Shown here piece after piece: positions 34,248 through 46,452 of a stretch of 64,000 bases of DNA; the first letter of the stretch is position 1; every line of letters starts with the position of its first letter. The translations under genes and the position numbers were made by a program. The DNA lies in assembly GCA_034509735.1 (NCBI GenBank), contig JACGWO010000010.1, positions 5,332,001 to 5,396,000 of the forward strand, given 5' to 3'. Under the pieces are notes generated by a model that searched no databases, had not been told where the DNA came from, and saw nothing but the letters and a program-made list of their open reading frames with translations. Source of the stretch: Sesamum alatum. Lineage: Eukaryota > Streptophyta > Magnoliopsida > Lamiales > Pedaliaceae.

Positions 34248-35310
34248 AGGGATAATCTCATTTTTTGTCCCATATGTTAGCCCCAGTTTAATTTGGTCCC
34301 AATCATTACAAAAATCTCGATTTCAGGACAATATCTTTCTTTGTCTCAATTTTGGTCCCAATATCAGAAATTGACGAAAAACGTTAACATCCGTTAAAAT
34401 GAGATATGTGCCCCTCACATGGTCTGTATAACTTGCGTATTTGAGGAAAAATCACAGATTTGTAACCCTAACTTCTTCCCTAAATCCCAGCCCTTTCCTC
34501 TGCAAAAAACCATTGTAAGCCCTTCTTTTTTTTTTTTTTTTTTTGAATCTCCCGTAGAAGAAGTGAAAGAGCAGGAGATTGTTGCGAGAAGAATGAGCTT
34601 TCGAGATACAAAGTTCAATGATTTCCCCCACCCAATTTACCGTAAGTTTTCCCTCTTTTTTATTTCGAAAAATCTTGATGTTTGCCGAAATTTGAAAAAA
34701 AAAATATGATGTGAATTTGTGTTAAAGATACTTTCTTACCACAATAACACATGAGAGATCTTTAGGTAGAAGCCGAATCACTTGTTGACTCCATTTTTTC
34801 AGAGATAGAGGCAGAATTTGGGTGAAGAAGGAAGAGAAAAAATCGTGTATGAACCCTAATTTGATATTTGTCACAATAATGAATTTTATGATTTTAAAAA
34901 TTACTATTTTTTTGTAAAAATTGTTATTAGTGATAAAAAGATGTGCACAAAGTTATCACTAAATACAATTAGTGACTCGTGTATAGTGACAACCTAGTGA
35001 TAATAAATAATTGTTATCACTATATTATGTTGTCACTATAGATGTGTCACTAATTATATTTAGTGACAATTTTATATACAATTTTTGTCACTAATAATTA
35101 TATAGTGACAATATAAAAAATATTGTCACTTAATACATATTTTTAGTGACAACTTTTAAATTATCATTTGATATTTTGTCACTAATATCATATTTTTTTG
35201 TAGTGATCAAAATTAAGACAAATCGAAAGATATTGTCCTGAAATTGAGATTTTTATATTGGGACCAAAATTGAACTGGGGGTAATATGGGACCAAAAATG
35301 AGATATACCC
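34248..35310. mobile_element. Mutator-like element carrying a nested CACTA copy
   Basis: Flanks AAGAAACTA (34239-34247 and 35311-35319) are identical 9-mers. Terminal repeats of about 110 bp start AGGGATAATCTCATTTT (left) and GGGTATATCTCATTTT (right, inverted) and share TTTTGGTCCC and TTTCAGGACAATATCTTTC blocks. The ends resemble those of the complete MULE at 45531 (GGGATAATTTCACTTTT), suggesting a related family. The interior (34400-34865) has no recognised protein; a short frame (MSFRDTKFND...) with a GTAAG donor after it could be a gene fragment, but I cannot identify it. Confidence 0.75.
34866..35205. mobile_element. Truncated CACTA MITE, copy 3
   Basis: It matches copies 1 and 2 (29575, 30138) from the GTCACAATAATGAATTT block to the right end TTTTTTTGTAGTG at 35205. 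The first ~85 bp including the left CACTAC end are missing. It lies inside the Mutator-like element 34248-35310. Confidence 0.7.
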
Positions 35311-35829
35311 AAGAAACTAACTTAGGTGTACTATTGGCATAACAAAAATTTGATGTCGCGGTGTACCGCTCTTTGTAAGTAAACTGATTTTTTTTTATAC
35401 TAGCTGCCATGGCACGCCGTCCCTGCGTGCATATAAAATAATATTGCACACTTTAAAGTTATTGTAAATAAGAAATATACATATTAATCAACACATTGCA
35501 TTTATAAAAAAAAAGAAAGAAATAAAAGAAATAAAAACTTTGGGATATTATTGGTATAATCAAAAAATTAGTATTGCGGTGTAAGTAACCGCTATTTATA
35601 AATATAAACAGAGTTTGTTTTATATAATAGTATAGATATATTAGTATAGATGAGGTGATGGCAATTTTAGTTTCCTTAAAATTTTAATTTGGTACTAAAG
35701 GATAAAAACTTTTGTAAGAAAAAAAATAGTATATTGAGGACTTTTATCACTGAAAATTGACAGTTTGACTAGAAAATATCACACTGAACTTTTTCACGGC
35801 CATTTTTCAGCCAAATAAATTATTTTTTA

Positions 35830-36089
35830 CACTCTAAATGATTGTTACTTAATATCATGGCAAACAATACATTTACCACAATCAAATAAAATTAATGTAG
35901 AAATTTAAGTTTTGATCATAGTTAATAAGCATTTGGCATGGTATTAGTTATGACCAAAATATTTGTCTTGGTTATAAGTAATTGTTGGCCTCACTTGCAG
36001 TTGTGGTTAATTAATATTACCACGATTTTTTTTTATTTTTAATTATAGTAATTAATCTTTAATCATAACAAAAAATTATATTTCTAGTG
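35830..36089. mobile_element. Degenerate CACTA-type MITE
   Basis: The right end TATATTTCTAGTG (ends 36089) and internal GTGGTTAATTAAT / CATGGTATTAG motifs resemble the 33634 family. The left end (CACTCTAAATGATTG, 35830) is a guess; no matching duplication. Confidence 0.4.
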
Positions 36090-36218
36090 ACTAGAAGAAT
36101 TTGATCGAATCAATATATTGTTCAATTTATTGTAATGTCAGTTTATTGATTAAATTAATATATTTTTTAGTTCATTAATGTTTATGTAATTACATCATAA
36201 TTATTGTTTATATATATA

Positions 36219-36246
36219 GAGAGAGAGAGAGAGGGAGAGAGAGAGA
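36219..36246. repeat. GA microsatellite
   Basis: An almost pure (GA)n run with one GGG interruption. Confidence 0.8.
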
Positions 36247-36381
36247 ATTCATTGTAATTGTAAACTGCAATAATTTCTTAAGAGAATGGGATAATTTTAA
36301 TTATATAGAAAACCCTAAAGTTTGGTTATATTACAAGGGCACTTTCTTGATTTTAAAATTTGGACAAAATAGGTAACTGAT

Positions 36382-36724
36382 GGGGAAATTGCAATTTACC
36401 TCCTACATTTACCCCATTTGTGATTTTGATCCCATTATTTTACGACTCAACAAATTTAGTTCCACAAGTAAAAAAAAGTTACAGTTTACATCTCATTAAC
36501 ACTTTCCGTTAAATTTTTAACGGATAGAGCATGTGGCAATCACATACTCTGTTAACTTTATTTCTTAAGTTAACGGTTCATCCATTAACAATTTAATAAA
36601 AATTGCTGATAGGACGTAAATTGTAATTTTTTTGGACTCGTGGGACTAAATTTGTTGAGTCGTAAAATAATGGAATCAAAATCACAAATGAGATAAATCA
36701 TGGGGCGTAAATTGAAATTTTCCC
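36382..36724. mobile_element. Mutator-like MITE
   Basis: Arms of about 85 bp: GGGGAAATTGCAATTTAC on the left, GGGAAAATTTCAATTTACG on the right (inverted), both followed by ATTTGTGATTTTGAT and TTATTTTACGACTCAACA blocks. No 9-bp duplication could be matched. A central TTAACGG / CCGTTAA pair is also present, as in other elements here. Confidence 0.65.
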
Positions 36725-37999
36725 TAGATGACATTCGCAGAATATCCATTTTACCCATTTGAAAAAACAAAAGAGCAAAATAAATCAACTAAAACATTGC
36801 ATGAATATATAAATATGTCAAAGAAACACGGACAGTATTCTATAGAAACTATGGACACGTTTTCATTTTCGATTTTATAGCAACAAAAATATATGGTAGT
36901 TTTTGAATTATCTAGTTTTCTTCGAAACACTTCATTTTTCTTAATTTTCCTTCGAAATCTTTGAGTTTTCTAAGAAATTTTTTATTTTTCCTATTTTTTT
37001 AGTGAATAGTTTATTTTGTAAGTTTAGCTGCAAAATTATAAATTCTTATGTTATGCATAAGTATTTTATTTAATGATAACATATTTAATAATACGCTAAA
37101 TTAATAATATTCTAATTATAAACATCAATGTATATATTATATATATTATAACACATAGTTTTAATATCAACTATATCAAATAATAACTCCGAATATATAA
37201 TTATACTACATACATAAAAGTAATTTTAATGGGCTAAATGGTACAAAATTAAATTAGATACGTTTTTAAATTAAATAGAGAAAGGTAATATTTTTAATTT
37301 TTTATATGATTATTATGTATGTTACTTTAATTTTATAAAAAAAAATTGTAGTGTTTTCAAAATAATTTTGAAAAATTTCTAATATTTATTAACTCAAATT
37401 ATGTATTGAAAACGAAACTTTAATTCTTATAACTAAGGGTGAAATTAATTAATAGATTGAATTAAGTTGCATGTTGACTAAAACCAATCCAAATTAGTCC
37501 AAAAAGGGACTTCCATAATTAATATTTATATTATGTTTCAAAATTAATTAATTCAATTTTGACTCATTAGTCAAATTGATATAGCCACTTGTCTTCACCT
37601 CAATGCTGTTTAGGGTTTGATTGATTAGCTTCTGCTAACAAACTTGAGGAAAAGTTTTCAAACTCTCCTTTTGCTTTTCAATCACTTCACTCACATCTTC
37701 TCCTTCTGATTAATGATTTATGTTTGTCCTCTCTCAAAAGAAAAAATTAGTACTAACATCTGATTTGATGATGTAAAAATGACCACTAATTATATGTATT
37801 AAAAGATATATATATTTAAATTATCATAATGAAAAGGTTTACAAGATTATAGTAGTACTTAATTATATAATTTCTTACCATTATTAATTATGAGTGGCAC
37901 ATTATGATAAAATCTTGTCATATATATATATATATAAATGTATTACAAGAAAAAATAATATTTAGTAAAGTGTTTAGACGTATGATATTATAATTATCA
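36725..37999. other. AT-rich intergenic, no gene seen
   Basis: Very AT-rich, many TA runs. No coding segment or bounded element is visible. Confidence 0.45.
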
Positions 38000-38226
38000 T
38001 ACTACAAAAAAATAAATTATTTTCCACATTTATAAATAACTATAGATTAAGACAATGCAAATCATTATTATTTACCACAGTTTCAATTAGTTGTGGCCAA
38101 AATATTCCCGATGGTCTTTAACTATAATTTTCACAGAAACAATGGCTAATGGTCACTGTACAACCATAGTTGTTTTTTTTTTGTCATGATAATTAACTAT
38201 AATAAAGGGTCATATTTCTTTTAGTG
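38000..38226. mobile_element. CACTA-type MITE, second family
   Basis: Begins TACTACAAAAAAATAAAT (first C mutated to T) and ends TATTTCTTTTAGTG. Interior motifs (ACCACAG, GTTGTGGCC, ACCATAGTTG) match the 33634 copy. Flanks TCA/CCA agree at 2 of 3 bases. Confidence 0.5.
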
Positions 38227-38460
38227 CCACCAATATATATATATATATATATATAATATGTGTTACAATAATAATTCAAATATATAAAAGTGACAAAAAT
38301 TATTTTTCAGTTCTCATTTTTTACACTTAATTACATGTACATGCATAGTAATGAAATACAAATATTTCATAAGTTATTGCAACAACTTTTGTTGTCCATG
38401 AATTACATTTGCATATGTATCCTTAATCATTAATATATACAATGGAGACTTATATATATA

Positions 38461-39275
38461 GGGTTAAATACAGTTATCACCTCTGAAGTATTCACCCCAT
38501 ATCAATTAACCCCCTAAAATATTAAAATCTTTAAAAAAAATCCTGACCTTCTAATTCGTTCCTTTCATTTTTAAGTTTAAAAAGTTCATTTTACCCTTAT
38601 TAAAAATTGCTTTTTGAAAAGAAAAATTATAGGAATTTTTTAAAATACCAAAACCACTCTTTTTTGAAACTTTGTCTAATTCTAGTTTCACTTGTTCATC
38701 GAGCTCTTTTAATTTTCGTAATCCTAAAGTACTTGGAGCTCATTTATTTTAGTTTCCCTTGTTTGTCAAACCAAATTAAAAATAAATTTATACATGCATA
38801 TATAAATATATTTTATATATTTACTTAAACAAATATACAATTAATAAAATCGAAAGAGCTGATCATGAGCTAATAAGAAAATATACAATTAATCTATATT
38901 TATATATATATATATGATAATTATATAAATGTGGAAATTATATGAATGTATAAATTTATTTTTAGTTTGGTTTGACAAATAAGTGAAACTAAAATAAAAT
39001 GAGCTCTAAATACTTTAGAATTATAAAACTAAAAAGAGTTCGATGAATAAGTGAAAATAGAATTAGATAAAACTTTAAAAAAGCGTGGTTTTGGTGTTTT
39101 ATAAATTCCTTTATTTGTTTTTTCATAAATTAATTTTTAGTAAGGGTAAAATGGAATTTTTAAACTTTAAAATTAAAGGTGTTAGAAGGTCAGGATTTTT
39201 TTTTAAAGTTTTAATACTTTAAGGAGATAATTGATGTAGGGTGGATACTTCAAGGACGATAATTGTATTTAACCC
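38461..39275. mobile_element. Foldback element with ~350-bp arms
   Basis: Ends GGGTTAAATACAGTTATC and, inverted, GGGTTAAATACAATTATC. Arms continue with matched blocks for TAATTCGTTCC-less GACCTTCTAA, AAACCACTCTTTTTTGAA / AAACCACGCTTTTTTAAA, and TCATCGAGCTCTTTTAA-like sequence, meeting in a TA-rich loop near 38830-38920. The flanks are ATATATATA on both sides (38452-38460 and 39276-39284), a possible 9-bp duplication but low in complexity. Confidence 0.65.
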
Positions 39276-41008
39276 ATATATATATACAAATTTTATTCCA
39301 TTATTTTCAATAGTGGCTATTTAAATGCAATTATTGCCATTATTGAACTTGCCAGATAAATTTGCCATAAAATTAAAATTCTCATTAACACATGTACCAA
39401 TAATGTTAGCAATAAAATATTTCATTATATTATCAAAATTATCATTGAAAATATATATTAATTTATTAAATGAGATCTTTGATGATAATATATATAATTA
39501 TCAGAAACGTAACAGTGCCATGATATCATATCATTCACAATATATCATTCTAGAATTATGGTCAATATGTTGTAGGCAAAATAATATATATATATATATA
39601 TATGCTTCAAGAAACTTAATTTATTAGTCGTATTGAACCTAACTGCAACAACCTTTTTTTTTTATTTTTTTCTTTTTTTTTTTCTCTTTCCTCTTTACTT
39701 TTAGCTTCTCTTGGTTTTGTTTACATTCTCAAATTTCAATTTTCACTATTTTCGAGTGATTTTTTTTTTTTTTTTGGGCATTGAATTTTATGTGAGAAAC
39801 GGAAATATGTTGGATCAGTATGTTTTACGATAAATTCTGTAAGAAAAGAATTGAAAGAAAAAAATTGTGTTTAGATTAAAATGATATGCAATAATCTTTT
39901 ACAAAAAATAGACGTTTTTTCTGAAATTCATTAATCAATTCCACCGAAATATTATCTCAATTTAGAATCTATCTATAATAAAATAAAAAGTTACCACTAT
40001 GTATACCACTTTTTTTGTTGTGTCGATAATACTTTTAAATTGATTTCTTTTGTTTGTTTTTTTTTTCTAAATATGATGTGTTAATTTCTATATATTATTT
40101 TTATTTATAATATATTTTAAAATATAAAAAATTATTTATTATATGCATACAAGTACAACGTGTCATTACGGCTAGGATTATAAAATCAAAAGTAAGCCTT
40201 TGAAAATGAAATCAAACAATGTCAACTTTTGAGAGTGTGATAAACTTGGGCAGTCCTTTTCATGGTTTACCCATATCCTTTAAACTCCAATTCTGGATAA
40301 ATGAGTACTCCATCACTTACCTACAAAAATCTCATGCTTAAAGGAAATTGCCCTTTTCCACCTGTAACATATATATTCAATTTCACTTCATCATCGAGTT
40401 TTACGAACGTGAATATATATAGTTTATTTTTAATAATAGAGTCTTATTTTATTATTTTATTTAAATATGTTCGTTGATTTTAAAATATCGATGACATTGA
40501 ATGATGTAGTAATGAACAGAATCTTATCGAAAAAAATTTACTTGATCATCCACGTCTCGATTAATGGTACGTACGTAGCTCCCTTAACCTACAATTTAGG
40601 CCACGTAATTACGTGTGATTCAGGTAAATTAAACATGCATTTTGCTGCTAATTAATATAAAATTAATTTCTTTGCCATTATTGACTTAGATAAAAAAATC
40701 ATGATTAGTTATATACATTCTGATCACCAAGAACTTTTATTTTCTCACCATACATTTTTATAATTTTAACAGTGACGTACAGAAATCGTACATAAATTAT
40801 AAAATAAACCACATATTTATAGCGACAAGTCATCGATAACATAATTAGACATAAGCCATTAATTGTTAATAACAATAATACTAGTTTAAACATCAATTTT
40901 ACGATCATCGTCAATTTTTAATAAAAAAATATCACTATTGACAAAATCAAAACTATTGTCACTCCTGCTAGTATATATAACAACTCCGATATCATCACTT
41001 ATATATTT
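39276..41008. other. AT-rich intergenic, no gene seen
   Basis: Homopolymer-rich sequence; TA microsatellite near 39583-39604. Short open frames (40467-40655 and 40705-40914) have no recognisable features. Confidence 0.45.
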
Positions 41009-41398
41009 GGAAAAATTATATTTTTGGTCCTATAGCTATAGATCGTTGGTACTTTAGGTCCTGTAACTTACTCCATTTACACATTTAGTCTTTCTTTTGA
41101 CGAATTTGGACCTGAACATCTCACATTTGGTCTTTTTTTAGTAAATTTAGTCATGTGTTGACAATTTCGGTCATATTCTTACTCGAATAGATCTCATTAT
41201 TGGTCCTATAATTATATATCACCAGGACCAAATTTGTCAACACAGGACTAAATTTGCCCAAAAAAAAAAAACAAACAAAACTAATATGTGTTGGACTAAA
41301 TTTATCAGAAAAAATTGACTAAATTTGTAAACGAAGTAACTTATAGGACGAAAAGTGCTAACGACCTAAAATTACTGGATTAAAAATATATTTTGCCC
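41009..41398. mobile_element. Mutator-like MITE
   Basis: The left end GGAAAAATTATATTTTTGG mirrors the right (GGGCAAAATATATTTTTAA inverted). Arms share AACTTACTCCATTTACA / AAGTTACTTCGTTTACA and AATTTAGTC blocks. Flanks are TA-rich, so the duplication is unclear. It ends ~340 bp upstream of the NAC start codon. Confidence 0.6.
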
Positions 41399-41741
41399 AT
41401 ATATATATAGCCAACAAACATACATACATACGACATCGGTTGCTTGCAACATCATGAAGACATATCCACGTATCCTAAGTACAACACAAAAGAACAACAG
41501 TAGTTTTAATTAAGGTACAGATATCTATCTATTTTTCTTTCTTGCTTGCTTTCATATTATTATTATTACCAGCCGTCTTTGAATTGTGATGTGGGTACGT
41601 AGGGTATATGTTGCCCTACTCAATCATACTCTCTCTCTCTATATATCCCTTTATCTCTCTATTTTCTCATTATAAGTACCACCAACACACACATATATTC
41701 ACGCAAATTCTTCTACTTGCTTCTTTAATTTTTCGTGTGCG

Positions 41742-42610
41742 ATGGGAGACGAGAAATTGGTGTTGCCTCCGGGGTTTGAGTTCGATCCAACTGACGAGGA
41801 GTTAATCGTCTTCTTCCTGCGTCGAAGGGCTGCAAGCTTACCTTGTTACCCTAATATAATTCCTGATCTTGATATTTATGCAGCTGATCCTTGGGAGATC
41901 AACGGTACGATGTTTATTTTGAGGTTCTTTTTTTTTTTTTTGGAGGGAAAAAAAAGAGAAATAATGGGAAATGATCACATAGGATGCCTATTTTGTTTTT
42001 TCAAGAATATTTATATATATTATTAATTAAGAAATTTTTTTTTCATTTGCTTTTTTTGATGAATAATTATGCAGAGAAGGCGTTTTCAAGTAAAAGGGCA
42101 TGGTATTTTTTTAGTCGATCGATGCAGAATCGATCGACTAGACGAGGGTTTTGGAAGGAGATAGGTTTGAATGAGCCCATTTTCACAAGCAATGGAAATG
42201 AAGTAGGGATAAAAATGTATCTTGTGTTTTATGGTGATGATGATCATGAAGATGGATCAAAGGTTGAAACAAGTTGGGCAATGGAGGAATACCATCTTCT
42301 CAAATCTAGTTCTCAATTAGTACAAGTAAGGGTTAATATTAATCATTCATCACTTTTAATTAATTATTATAATTTGATTTATATGCAAGTATATACATTA
42401 ATGTTTTTGAACCAATTACTTATTTTTGTGTAGGACGATGATCATATAAATGATGAATGGGTTCTATGTCGTGTTCATGAAGCAAATATCGTTGGTTCTC
42501 AAGGGAGAGATTACTGTCGTAATGTTGGTGATGGAGTCGAGCTCTCGTACCTTGATGAAATCTATTGTTCGATGGACGATGAGCAAGATGAGATTACTTT
42601 TCCGAGTTAG
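41742..42610 (+). CDS. NAC104: NAC-domain transcription factor, XND1/NAC104-like
   Basis: Exons 41742-41904, 42075-42325 and 42434-42610 join through GT-AG introns in phase to a 196-residue protein. The NAC domain opens with LPPGFEFDPTDEELIVFFLR, then IPDLDIYAADPWEIN, WYFFSRSMQNRSTRRGFWKE, GIKMYLVFY, and closes with DEWVLCRVHE. Three exons, total length near 190 residues and the short acidic tail (VELSYLDEIYCSMDDEQDE) match Arabidopsis XND1 (NAC104), a nuclear factor that restrains secondary wall formation and programmed death in xylem vessels. The LxCxE-type retinoblastoma-binding region of XND1 reads LSYLDE here: tyrosine where Arabidopsis has cysteine. The usual GFRFHPTDEEL is GFEFDPTDEEL. 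TATAAGT (41671-41677) or TATATAT (41640) upstream may be the TATA box. Exact orthology is not proven. Confidence 0.88.
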
Positions 42611-42907
42611 ATTGATTATTAGCAAGATAATTAGAGCTCGAAACACCTATATATGTCTGTATATTGAAGATTAGTTTTGTCTTAGAAGTTAAACCTTGCT
42701 TAACTAAGATGATCTGTGGCTTGGTTAATTACTACTAGTAAATATGTTCATAGAAGTTGTTTGAATCCTTCTTAAGGCATTCAATGAGGTTAAACGTATG
42801 TTCTAGTTTATATATTGATTCCTATGTGATTATGCTTTAATTTTGGATAATAGTAAATCAGTGATAAGGACCCTAGCAGCAACATGGCGAAGGCGTAATT
42901 CTCTCTG

Positions 42908-43409
42908 GGCTTAAATGTATTTTTTGTTCTGTATTTTTTGCATTTTGGCATGTTAGTCCTTTATTTTTTTAGGTCAGCAAATAGGTCTTGTAACTTTTTA
43001 ATTTTTCACGATTTTGATGTTTCAATCACCGGAGTTTGCAAATGTTACTGGATTTTTTTTTTTTAATTTGGGGCTTTTATTTCCATTGGTCAAATTACTG
43101 CCAGCATGAAACCAAATTTTCGTCCTATATCTTTTATATTTGAGTATTTTAGTCCTTTATCTTTCTAGTGTAGCAAATAGGTCCTGTACGTAACTTATAA
43201 TTTTTCGCGATTTTGGACCATTAAATTGACCAATGGGAACAAAAACCCCAAATTAAAAAAAGCTCCGGCAATATTTGCAAACTTCGGCAACTGAAAGACC
43301 AAAATCGCAAAAGATTAAAAAAATTATAGGACCAATTTGCTACCCTAAAAAATAAATTACTAAAATGCCAAAATACAAAAAATACAGGACGAAAAATATA
43401 TTTAATCCG
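42908..43409. mobile_element. Mutator-like MITE with perfect 9-bp duplication
   Basis: The flanks TTCTCTCTG (42899-42907 and 43410-43418) are identical. Arms read GGCTTAAATGTATTTTTTG on the left and CGGATTAAATATATTTTTCG-like sequence inverted on the right, continuing through TGTATTTTTTGCATTTTGGC-like and TAGCAAATAGGTC blocks. The middle has an extra direct copy of the arm phrase (43120-43210). It begins about 300 bp after the NAC stop codon. Confidence 0.75.
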
Positions 43410-43418
43410 TTCTCTCTG

Positions 43419-44703
43419 ATAGGTTTGGCGGATGTCATTCCTGCCTTTTTATTTATACTAGTAAGTGTGGCATACTCAAATGTGTGTGCACAATTAATTT
43501 AATTTTTTTATAAAATATTTTTTTTTAAAAAATAAATTAATTAGATTCTAAAATATTAAAAATATCAAGAAATAAGAAATTAATGAAAGAAAATGAGAGA
43601 AGAAAAAGGAATATGGAAGTTGATAAGAGAGAAAATAGAAAGTTGAGAAGTGAAAGAAAAATAAGTTGATAAAAGAGAAAAATAATAATAAAATATTAAA
43701 ATATTAAATAAATTAATAATTGAACATAAATTGGCAGACCAAATTTGGGAGAGACACCAAAGATGTGCTCTCCCTTAATATAATAGTATAGATAACACGC
43801 TCCCAAAAATAAAAAAGGAAGAAGAAGGAGAAGAAATTGTTTAAAACATGCAATCTTATCAATAATGTGAAATACTAGTAAATATTACATGTATTAATGT
43901 TAAAATGTTGACATAATACTAAATTCACATGTTTATAATTATACGAAAATTATAGTATTTTTACCACCATTTTTAACTATTAAATAATAATGGAATCTAA
44001 TTAGTAAAAATAGATGAAATATTTCAATGATGGAGCCAGAGTAAAGTTGGTAAAACAAGTGGAGTTTAATTTATAAAAAAACATTCATTGCATAAATTTG
44101 CATCAATGTTAATATGTTTTCTTACCCTTATCAAACTCACTTGGTTTACAAGATTTCTCGAAATTTATCTATTTTTTTATGATTTTTGTAACATAAATAA
44201 ATTATGCAAACCTTCAAATCTACGTAGATCGATGTGTGTGTATATATATATATATTATATGTTCAAAATTCTACTTCATATGTATAATTAATTAATTGTA
44301 CGATATAAGATGACTGTGTAAATGCCTCCTACTTAATGTTTTCATTTAGAAAAAGAAAGAAAAATGTTATTGAATTTGTAAATATTTTATTTAGAAAAAT
44401 ATATCCTAATAAATAGGAAAAATATATTTTTCGTTTTGTAAAAAACTATAAAGTTGTGGTACTTTCGATCCACTTCAATTTTATTTTTTCAATTAAGAAC
44501 AATAATACATCTGGTGCAATTTCTATCGAAAAAATACCACTTTTACCAAAGGGGTTGCCGTGTGCTATTAAATAGTCACAACAAAAGGACAGACCATTGA
44601 ATTTTCTTTAGTTTTATTAATAGAATAATATGTCATTCATGTTGACTTAAATCAATTCATTAGTTTTGAGCTGTCAAAGACGACTGATAGTGAGATGAAT
44701 TTG
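43419..44703. other. AT-rich intergenic, no gene seen
   Basis: Purine-rich stretch at 43575-43690 (GAGA/AAAG runs) and TA runs near 44240-44260. No gene or bounded element visible. Confidence 0.45.
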
Positions 44704-44718
44704 AGAGATAAGGAATAT

Positions 44719-44976
44719 TTTTTTTTAAAGTGAAAGCGATGAATATTATTAATTGAACTAAATCGATTATAATTACTTTTTTGACTATCAATATCTAATA
44801 GAGGCAATTACAATAATCATCTATTGATCAACAATATCGCATAAATTAAATTTCAACAACTCATAATTACTATTACAATATACAACCAATCCTAATACAG
44901 TAGATTATCATCCCACACATTGGTGCGATTCGAACCCATGACTTACTTAACCACTAGGCCAATAGATCATTGGTTA
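44719..44976 (-). mobile_element. tRNA-derived SINE
   Basis: On the minus strand the 5' part contains an RNA polymerase III A box TGGCCTAGTGG (44951-44961) and a B box GGGTTCGAATC (44927-44937); the 3' end is an A-run (T-run 44719-44726 on plus). The identical 15-bp flanks AGAGATAAGGAATAT (44704-44718 and 44977-44991) are a target-site duplication of LINE-mobilised type. The A-B spacing (13 bp) is shorter than in a real tRNA, so it is not a tRNA gene. Confidence 0.85.
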
Positions 44977-45870
44977 AGAGATAAGGAATATAAACACCAA
45001 CTAGAATATGAACTTTTGAAAGTTGTTTTTTGTGTTTCTAAATCTTTAAAAATTGTCTTCAATGCATATAGAGGTAATAATCCCAAATAGCCTCCTTAGC
45101 TATGGTCGCGAAAGATTTACAGACAATTTGAAAAAATGCCTCTATAAAAATGTCATTGGAGGCACTTTTCCATCTTGTAAAGGCTATATTAATGCTTTTA
45201 TAAAAAGGCTCTGGAGACTGCAAATTTAAAAGAGTTGTCATATCTCATCTCAACAGAGGCATTTATGTTTCAAGTGCCTTCATAGGAGAGAAGCAAAGTC
45301 TACAAAGCAAGCAAGAGCAAGTCCAGATCAATTGAATGCAGGATGAAAATACAAATTTTACTGTATAAATCCAAATAGCATGTTGTAAAATTGAATTTGA
45401 AGGAATTTCAAAATATTAGATAAAAAAAACGACATTTACGAATAATGAAAAAGAAATTTCTGAAAACATATTTAACAGTGACTTCTACCATTTGCTAATA
45501 GAAAACAACAAAGAATCTGAAAATAAAAAAGGGATAATTTCACTTTTGGTACCCCAGGTATGGCCTTATTTCACCTCTGGTACCCCCAGTTTCCATGTCA
45601 TCAATATTGATACCCGAAGTTACCTTTTTCATCGACCTGAGTACCTGCCGTTAGTTGACCGTCAGAGTTAACGGTCAAAGGCATTTTGGCGGGAAAATGG
45701 GCAGTTTTTTGCCTATTTAAGGACATGTTTGGCTACCATTTACTACACCACAAAAACTAGAATTGAAAAAGTAAATTTGAGAATATTTTGGGAAAAAAAC
45801 GAGAGATATGAGGAGAAATTAGTTTCAATCTTACTCAAATACGAGTGTGGATTCGTCTAATGTGGAAAAA

Positions 45871-46323
45871 ATGTATTGTGAGTGTGGAATTGAGCTACCA
45901 TTGAAGACTTCTTGGACCAAAATAAATCCGGGAAGAAGGTTTTGGGCATGTCCTAATTACGGGGTAAATTTATATTTAATTCTTATTTATTTTGTGTTTT
46001 TCATCCTTATCCATTAATTCTTATTTTTATTTTTTCGATCACAGAAAATGGAATATTGTGGAGTTTTTAGATGGTTTGATCCGGAAATGTGCCCAAGATC
46101 GAAGCAAATCATTCCTGGTTTGTTGAGAAAAATCAACCATCTTGAAGACGAAATAAATGAGAACAAGGCCACGGACGAAAGCTTGGAAGTTGAATTGAAG
46201 AAGTGCAAAAGCAAAGAAAAAGTGCTTGAAAATGAAGTTCATAATTTGAGAAAGAAAAACAAATGTCTTGCTATATGCACTTGTCTGCTTGTTTGTTATG
46301 TTATGTATGGCATTTTGGCCTAA
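45871..46323 (+). CDS. GRF-type zinc-finger protein with C-terminal membrane segment, carried by the MULE
   Basis: Two exons (45871-45963 and 46045-46323, GT-AG) give 123 residues. The GRF finger reads MYCECGIELPLKTSWTKINP, then GRRFWACPNYG, then YCGVFRWFDPEMC, with the CxC, C and C ligands and the conserved GRRF, W and FRW residues. It is followed by a Lys/Glu-rich coiled-coil (about residues 55-100) and a hydrophobic tail (ICTCLLVCYVMYGILA). This GRF-coil-TM layout is common among plant proteins annotated in repeats. Its role in the element is unknown; nucleic acid binding is expected of the domain. The frame is intact, unlike the transposase opposite. Confidence 0.7.
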
Positions 46324-46452
46324 ATCATGAAATAGAATTCAATAACATAACACAAATAAAGTGTCTTACAATAGTCTTTAACACTAACAGTCTTCTAAAT
46401 AAACACTTCACTTATATTCTTATAAATAAACAACACTACACTTGCAAACACT

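Noticed and set aside
44927..44961. tRNA gene suggested by A and B boxes
   Set aside because: Boxes are only 13 bp apart, no acceptor stem or anticodon arm can be drawn, and the unit has an A-tail and target duplication, so it is a SINE.
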